From: Silurus meridionalis
Taxonomy: Eukaryota > Chordata > Actinopteri > Siluriformes > Siluridae
NCBI RefSeq assembly: GCF_014805685.1
Contig: NC_060886.1
Location: 26,026,108 to 26,090,107, forward strand
Direction of reading: 5' to 3'
Length of the DNA: 64,000 nt
Positions 57,233-64,000 of this stretch are shown in pieces. The first letter of the stretch is position 1, and every line of letters starts with the position of its first letter. The translations under genes and the position numbers were made by a program. The notes beneath the pieces are model-generated. The model was not told the DNA's origin. It worked only from the letters and a program-made list of their open reading frames with translations, and did no database searches.

Positions 57233-60085
57233 GATGGGAAGAGAAGGATATGGATTATTAAGTGTAACTATTGGTGTATGAAAGTTAATGTCACTGTGCA
57301 GTTTGGACTCCGGCAAGACTCGCTATGGCAGCATAACTAAAAGAGAGAACCAGAAGGTAACACAGACATGAGGGATCTCTGGGATAAGAGACGACCCACC
57401 ACACCACCGTCAACAAACCTGAGTGAGCGTGTGAATGTGAGGGACGACAGCATACAAATATACCAGTTCACCAAACACTCTATATCCATGTTCCTCCAGA
57501 TCTGTGCCTTTACCTAAGAAAATCTACTGATAAAAGGCTTGACTAAATAAATAAGTTTTCAACCTCGACTTGAACACTGAGACTGTGTCTGAGTCCCGAA
57601 CACTGATTGGAAGGCTGTTCCATAACTGTGGGGCTTTATAAGAGAAAGATCTGCCCCCTGCTGTAGTCTTCATTATTTGAGGAACCAACAGATAGCCAGC
57701 ACCTTTTGATCTAAGTAGGCGTGGAGGATCATACTGGTACAGAAGTTCACTCAGATACTGCGGTGCGAGACCGTTAAGTGCTTTATACGTCAGTAGTAAT
57801 ATTTTATAATCAATGCGAGATTTGATTGGGAGCCAGTGTAGACTGATTAAAACAGGGGTGATGTGGTCATATTTCCTAGATCTAGTGAGGACCCTTGCTG
57901 CTGCATTCTGGACTAACTGAAGCTTATTTATGCACTTACCGCACACCCAGACAGTAAAGCGTTACAGTAGTCTAATCTAGAAGTAACAAAAGCATGAACT
58001 AGTTTTTCTGCATCCTGTAACGACATCATATTTCTAATCTTAGCAATATTTCTAAGGTGAAAGAAGGCGATTCTGGTGATATTATTCACGTGAGACTCAA
58101 AGGAAAGACTCGGGTCAATAATCATACCAAGGTCTTTGACAGCCGTACATGCTGAAACAGAAACACCATCCAGAGATGCTACATAATCGGAAAGTTTATT
58201 TCTAGCTGCATGTGGTCCTAGTAAAAGTACTTCCGTCTTATCTGAGTTGAGCAGAAGAAAGTTATTAAGCATCCACTGTCTAATGTCCTTTACACACTTC
58301 TCAACATTGTTAAGCTGATCTCTCATCTGGCTTTGCTGAAATATACAGCTGTGTGTCATCAGCATAGCAATGGAAGCGAATCCCATGTTTATGAATGATT
58401 TCACCAAGAGGCAGCATATATAAAGAGAAAAGCAGTGGGCCCAAGACAGATCCTTGAGGAACACCAAACTTTACCTCATAGAGTGTGGAGAACTCACCAT
58501 TTACATCCACAAACTGATAGCGATCAGTCAAATAAGACCTGAGCCAAGAGAGAGCTGTTCCTTTATTCCTACAACGTTCTCAAGTCTAGCAAGCAGTATA
58601 GTGTGATCAATGGTGTCAAAAGCTGCACTAAGGTCGAGCAAAACAAGTAAGGAGACAAAACCCTGATCAGAGGCCAATAACAGGTCATTTACCACCTTAA
58701 CTAGCGCCGTCTCTGTGCTATGATGAGGCCGAAATCCTGACTGATACATTTCAAAATGTTATTCATAAGCAGATGTGAGCATAACTGCTGTGCTACAACC
58801 TTTTCTAAAATTTTGGATATAAAGGGGAGATTTGATATCGGTCTGTAGTTGGACAACTGACATGGGTCAAGGTCAGGTTTCTTAATAAGGGGGTGGATAA
58901 CTGCCAGTTTGAAGGATTTAGGTACATAACCAGTGCTAATGGAAGAGTTAATTATTTTTAAAACAGGTTTGATTACCTCTGGAGCTATCTGTTTAAAGAA
59001 ACTTGTAGGCAAGGGATCGAGAATACAGGTTGATGATTTTGATGAGGAGATTAATGAAATTAAGTCACTCTCATGAATAGGAGTGAAGCTTTGTAGTTGA
59101 TTGTCCGTTATAATTACACTGCTGTCTACAGGGTTACTTGTAAAATAATTTGGATTTATATTAACCGCCTGGATTTCTTGCCTGATGTTTTCAATTTTAT
59201 TATTAAAAAAGTTCATGAAATCATTACTACCTATTGATGGTGTGCATGTTAGTGTAGTGCTTTTATTCCTGTTAATTTTGCTACCGTGCTGAATAAAAAT
59301 CTAGGATTATGCTTGTTATTTTCTATGAGGGTGGAGAAATATGCTGATCTGGCAGCACTAAGAGATTTTCTATAATTTAGGAGGCTCTCCTTCCATGCTA
59401 TTTGAAATACTGTTAATTTTGTTTGACGCCATTTACGTTCTAATTTTCGAGTGGTCTGTTTTAAGGTGCGCGTATGATCATTATACCACTGTGCTAATTT
59501 TTTCTCCCTGATCATTTTGGTCTTAAGGGAGCTACATCATCTAGAGTGTAACGTAACGTTGTTTCTAGATGTTCAGTGGCCCAGTCGAGCTCTGGGTCTG
59601 ACGGAGATCTATCTAATATCGTAATATCGGAAGATTATTAATAAACGCTGCTGTAGCTGACGTGAAAGTACGCTTAACACGGTAACGTGGTGACGTAGAA
59701 ATGCAATGACTAAGGCAAATTTTAAACGAGATTAGATAATGGTCTGAAATAGCTTCAGACTGTGGAATTATGACTAAGTTTTTTATTTTTAATCCAAATG
59801 TTAACAACAAATCGAGAGTGTGTCCACCACTATGAGTGGGTCCTATAACATTCTGATTAATTCCAACTGAATCTAGAATGGACATAACTGCTGCTCTTAA
59901 GGAGTCTTCCTGATTATCAAAATGAATATTAAAGTCTCCAACAATTAATGCTTTGTCTAAAGAAGTAGCTAGATTTGTAATGAAATCTGCAAATTCTATC
60001 AGAAAATCAGAGTAGGGCCCTGGGGGTCTATAAATAATAATTAGTGGAATTAACTGACTTGACCTGCTTTCGGACACTGAATATT
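57003..60085 (-). mobile_element. L2-type LINE, most of ORF2 present
   Basis: Best L2 copy in the window. Minus strand, 5' to 3': endonuclease C-terminal half (60077-59613; ALIVGDFNIHFD, SGGHTLDLLLT, SDHYLI), linker (59515-59249), reverse transcriptase (59216-58310; [72 protein letters not shown]), C-terminal domain (58260-57524; LNSDKTEVLLLGP, SRKYDHITPVL, LWNSLPISVRDSD), then a 500-bp tail with a (GA)n array and the conserved end (GTATAGCGCTTTTAACAATG). Only a handful of frame changes separate the pieces, so it is younger than its neighbours. The N-terminal half of the endonuclease is missing (5' truncation). Confidence 0.93.
57184..57229. repeat. (GA)n microsatellite
   Basis: About 45 bp GA repeat inside the non-coding tail of the L2 LINE. 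Confidence 0.95.
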
Positions 60086-61480
60086 TTATGTAAAATATAT
60101 GGTTTGGATCACAGTGACTGAAAATTTACAAAATTTTAATTTCTTTTGTTTGGCATCTATGAATTTTAGCAGCACAAATGTATTTATTTGATTGCATATT
60201 TGATTCAGATTGATTGCAAGAGACCAGACAGGATTCACACTTTTACTGTACTGTACAAGTGTTCGTTCGTTTCTTAGTTGTTTATCCATTTTTTAGAAAT
60301 TGTCTGTCTCCAAATGAAGGTTTCACAAGAATCACCTTTGACCTGTTTTAGAGAACTGGTTGATTATCAGTTGATCTGATGCCATTCACTCTCCTTCATT
60401 ATTGACATTCAATATTCATCTGCCCAATTCATCAAATGACATTTACAAAAAAAAGTTAAAGAAATTTTCGATGACGGATGATGAAAACTGGTTTAACCAT
60501 TTTGCATTCAATGATTTATGCAATGAACTGAGATGTTTTGGGGTTTAAAACTATTCAGGTGAAACCAGTATAATATATTTTGATCAACATGAACATAAAC
60601 AACTGATAATCTAGGAAACAGCAGACACTCGTACACAATCGATTAAATGAATGAACATTTGTAATTTGATCAACGCAACAAGAAAGGTTTTTATGATGAG
60701 CACAAGTGAATAAATGATGTGGAGGTTGAACAAGTAGTTTTTAAAATTTAATTTCTGATCTGAGAAATGCTCCAAAGCAACTGAGAAAAGCTGTTAATGT
60801 AGATGTAGGCATCTGTCCTTATTGTTTGCTTAAATAAAAAAAAAAAAACACTAAATTTTCAGATGAGCTCATGGTCATATGGTGGTAATTAAGAATCCAG
60901 TTCTATGTGGACTGTAGAAAAGTTACTGCAGTGATGAAAGTGATGACCTGCTTTTATGTAACATTTGCTCTGACATATTGGCAGGTATCCTTGACTTCAG
61001 TATCTGTAATATTCCGTTTGGCTTCTGGACAGAGTCTTCTGCCTGCACGCTGCCTATTTATATGAAATTATTATTAATATCAAAGTTTTGCAGTGAAATA
61101 TTCAGCATTATTTGATTCAGGCAGTACTGGTATGTAGCAGCAGTGGTTTGGTTGAGCATCGTTTGGAAGGTAGAGCTAGAAAAATTGAGTGATAAGGCTC
61201 ATGTGCAGAATTTCAGTAATAAGTGTTCTGTTTCAGTGCGTGGTGGCTAGGCAAGGGAGCGTCTATAATAGAGAGCTGAACAGCATTGAGCCAAGTGTAT
61301 GTTTGTGTGTGTGAAAGCAAGGTAGAAGGAAAATAAAATTCAGTTTGCGAATATTACAGTAATAGCCTTGGTGCACTCTCCTGGTGCTGCCTCAGCTTTA
61401 CACTAAACAAATCTTGATGAACGAGCGCTCAGCTGTAGCTTACACTCACTATGTGATTATTGTGACCGGTTGCTATAATG
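60086..61480. other. Non-coding stretch with repeats related to the 56475 foldback
   Basis: 60098-60117 is the exact reverse complement of 56424-56443 (20 bp), and 60762-60792 matches the 56713 spacer at 29 of 31 positions. This suggests a second, diverged member of the same element between about 60098 and 60800. No gene is visible. Confidence 0.45.
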
Positions 61481-61482
61481 TA

Positions 61483-63088
61483 CAGTGGGGCAAATAATTT
61501 TTTGATCCGCTGCTGCTTTTGTAAATTTACTCTCTTACAAATAAATGAACAGTTTAGAATTTTTATGGTAGAAGGAGAGACAGAATATAAAAATAAATCC
61601 ATAAAAACTCATTTAAAGAAAAGTTATAAACTATTTTGTATTTCATCGAGTGAAATAAGTATTTGATCCCGTACCAACCAGCAGGAAAGAGCTCCTAATA
61701 TTAACTCATTATTTGTAAAAATATATAAATAAATAAATAAATAAAATGACACCCATCACAAAATCAACCTCTTCCATTCAAACCTCTCCACCACTATAAG
61801 CAGGAACAGAGAGCTGTCAAATGATGCCAGGGACAAGCTTGTAGACCTGCACAAGGCTGGAATGGGCTACAAGACCATTATCAAGACGCCTGGTGAGAAA
61901 AAGATCACTATTGCTGTAATTAATAAAAAAAAATTAAGAAGAAATACAAAATGTCAATCAATTTGTCAATTATTTGTATAGCGTTTTAACAATGAACATT
62001 CTTATCCTACACAGATAAAGTGGTGATAAAAATAAAGATGTTCATTATAAGTGTGTTTGTCCCTGATGAGTGAGCCAGTCACGATTGTGGCAAGGAAAAA
62101 CTCCCTGAGATGACATAAGGAAGAAACCTTGAAAGGAACCAGACTCAAGAGGGAATCATCTGAGTTGCACCGAATGTCCATTTATTACAGATAAACGATG
62201 TTGTGGGGTGCAGTCACCCTCGTTCTGGAGCTCCATGCAAAATCTCATGGGGTGAGGATGATTCTGAGAAAGGATCAACACAGGAGGAGCTTGTTGATGA
62301 TCTTAAGGGAGTCACCAAGAAAACCATTGGTAACACACCGCGATCTCTCTGCTTAAGATTGCACATGAACAGACCCATCTGAAGTTTGGCAACAAACACC
62401 TGAATGATTCAGAGAAGGCTTGGGAGGATGTGATGTGGTCAGATGTGACCAAAATTGAGCTCTTTTGCATCAACTAGACTCGCCAGCAGAGAAATGCTGA
62501 ATATGACCCCAAGAACACCATCTCCAGTGTCACACATGGAGGAGGACACATTCTTCTTCGGGGCTGTTTCTCTGCTAAGGGTACAGGAGGACTTTACCAC
62601 TTCACCACATAAACAGGGTCATGCACTGTAGAATCTTGGATGAAAACCTTCTGGCCGTGGATGGTCTTCCAGCATGATAATGACCAAAAACATTCTGCCA
62701 AGGCAACGATCTGATGGTCTTGTAGCCTATTTCAGCCTTGTGCAGTTCACCAATCTTGTCTCTGATGTCCTTTGACAGCTCTTTGGTCTTTTCCATGGTG
62801 GTGGGAGGTTCGAATGGAAGAGGTTGATTCTGTGACGGGTGTCTTTTTGTACACATAACGAGTTGTTCTAAAGGGACACCACTAATTTGGGTGTGTGGGA
62901 GTCGGAATTGTTGCTAATTTGGTACGGGATCAGGTACTATTTTACTCGATCAAATACAAATTAATTTATAAACATTAAGGATTTTTTTTAGATTCTGTCT
63001 CTCTCTGTTGATAAAAACGTACCATAGAAATTCTAGACTGTTAATTTCTTGGTAAGGGGGTAAACTCACAAAATCATATCCCCCACTG
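61483..63088 (+). mobile_element. Foldback Tc1-like element, larger copy
   Basis: The left terminus CAGTGGGGCAAATAATTTTTTG follows a TA; the right end mirrors it (CATATCCCCCACTG). The left arm includes the transposase start region (GAGAGCTGTC, GTAGACCTGCACAAGGCTGG at about 61810-61880). The centre holds plus-strand transposase remnants (for example AAGAACACCATCTCCAGTGT at about 62513). The right arm carries the transposase start again in reverse (62799 down to about 62705: MEKTKELSKDIRDKIGEL). An L2 LINE tail has inserted at 61955. Non-functional. Confidence 0.8.
61955..62190 (-). mobile_element. L2 LINE tail nested in the foldback Tc1
   Basis: Starts TCAATCAATTTGTCAATTATTTGTATAGCG and continues with GTGGCAAGGAAAAACTCCC and GAACCAGACTCAAGAGGG. 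It is the same subfamily tail as 57003. It interrupts the Tc1 transposase, so it inserted later. Confidence 0.85.
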
Positions 63089-63825
63089 TATATAGGTGCA
63101 TAGAGGCAAACAAATATTCATTTACAATTTTACACATTTTACTATTCCACACATACTGCCGTTATTGTCACCTGTATCATGTGTCAAACCACATTACGCT
63201 TACGACAAAATTTTATAATATATAACTGTACAAGCATGCGTTTTATATATTTCAACATTAGGGATGAAAGCCCTTTTTATGCTTAAATGCTGGACAGTCG
63301 CATGTCATATGTGTAAAATTAAATTTGAAAATTTGAATTTGATTACATGTTGAAAATCAGCACATTGACTTGAATTCATTGAATTCAAATGATGTAGTCA
63401 TTAATTATACCAAGCCCAACATAACATATATCAAGCACACACAGACACAGACACTGCAAACAAAAGACTTTATGATGATTATGACTGTTTCTTCATCTTG
63501 TAATTTCTGTAGAGGATACACCATGACAACTTCTATTGGTGCATCATCATCATGTGATACAAATTTGTTGGTCAAAATTAACCAAACTTGAAATTTTGGC
63601 TTAAATCTAAACCTTCATCACACAGTTTGCATTTCAAATCACGACTATACGCATACATTCAATAAAAGTCAAATGAGTGAAACGTGTAGTTTGACTGTGG
63701 TATAAAACCACAAACAATGTCAATACCAAATTATTATTTTTTTACCATATTAAAGTGAAATTTAAATAGAAAAGGCTCTCTGCTTATCACACTCTAAACA
63801 TACCAAACAGACAGATATTTTATCA
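63089..63825. other. Non-coding stretch
   Basis: AT-rich sequence, no recognised exon or transposon. The frame at 63370-63591 has no family resemblance. Confidence 0.35.
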
Positions 63826-63832
63826 AATAATC

Positions 63833-63838
63833 TTTATT
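63833..63838 (-). terminator. Candidate polyadenylation signal of a gene beyond the window
   Basis: Reverse-strand AATAAA followed to its right by about 160 bp of less AT-rich, unique-looking sequence up to the window edge. This could be the 3' UTR end of a leftward gene that starts outside the window. Confidence 0.25.
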
Positions 63839-64000
63839 TACAAGGTCTGAAACCCAAACATTTATACAGCTCTATTTACACAACTGCTGAGTTGCAGTAA
63901 AGGTTTGCAGCATCTCTACAAGAGCCTACATTATACTGAAATACAAGTCCATCAAACTAAGCCAATCTTCACATCCACGCTTTCAAGCAAACAGAATTTT

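Overview
The window is nuclear DNA from a teleost fish, probably an otophysan and possibly a catfish. The evidence is spliced vertebrate genes with GT-AG introns, very frequent (TA)n and (CA)n arrays, many Tc1/mariner remnants, L2- and RTE-type LINEs, hAT and Tigger-like elements and tRNA-derived SINEs. The order is inferred from repeat style only. No prokaryotic features, CRISPR arrays, rRNA or convincing tRNA genes are visible.

Two conserved genes can be assembled exon by exon. ANKZF1 (+ strand, 2162..9376, 14 coding exons, first coding exon not found) is the Vms1-type ribosome-quality-control release factor; every splice phase agrees from the C2H2 finger to the stop. HTR2A (- strand, 35008 down to 25686, three coding exons, 410 codons) is a serotonin 5-HT2A-type GPCR, intact from start to stop. 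Between them lies a third, unrecognised gene on the - strand (12220 down to 11224). It starts with an MGN myristoylation-type N-terminus and is broken by two single-base losses, both in runs of A.

Layout. 1-1294: RTE-clade LINE, cut by the window edge. 2162-9376: ANKZF1 with transposon debris in its introns. 11224-12220: the MGN gene. 12616-14524: an internally deleted Tc1 and an 800-bp Tigger/pogo-like element. 15441-15527: a perfect 40-bp inverted repeat. 17816-21380: RTE LINE copies, one complete with 19-bp target-site duplications. 21690-22750: a decayed hAT. 25686-35008: HTR2A, whose introns hold MITEs, a hAT, an RTE fragment, a LINE tail, a SINE and a foldback Tc1. 35009-40065: a quiet upstream region. 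40066-50720: dense LINE and Tc1 debris. 51856-52166: triplet repeats. 55400-55690: a Gypsy-type relic. 56475-56960: a long inverted repeat. 57003-60085: the best L2 LINE. 61483-63088: a second foldback Tc1 with an L2 tail inside it.

I found no operon-like or multi-gene system. The points most worth checking are the broken MGN gene, the perfect hairpin, the shared foldback design of two Tc1 elements, the 47-bp duplication around an internal LINE fragment in ANKZF1, and a GC-AG intron in ANKZF1.
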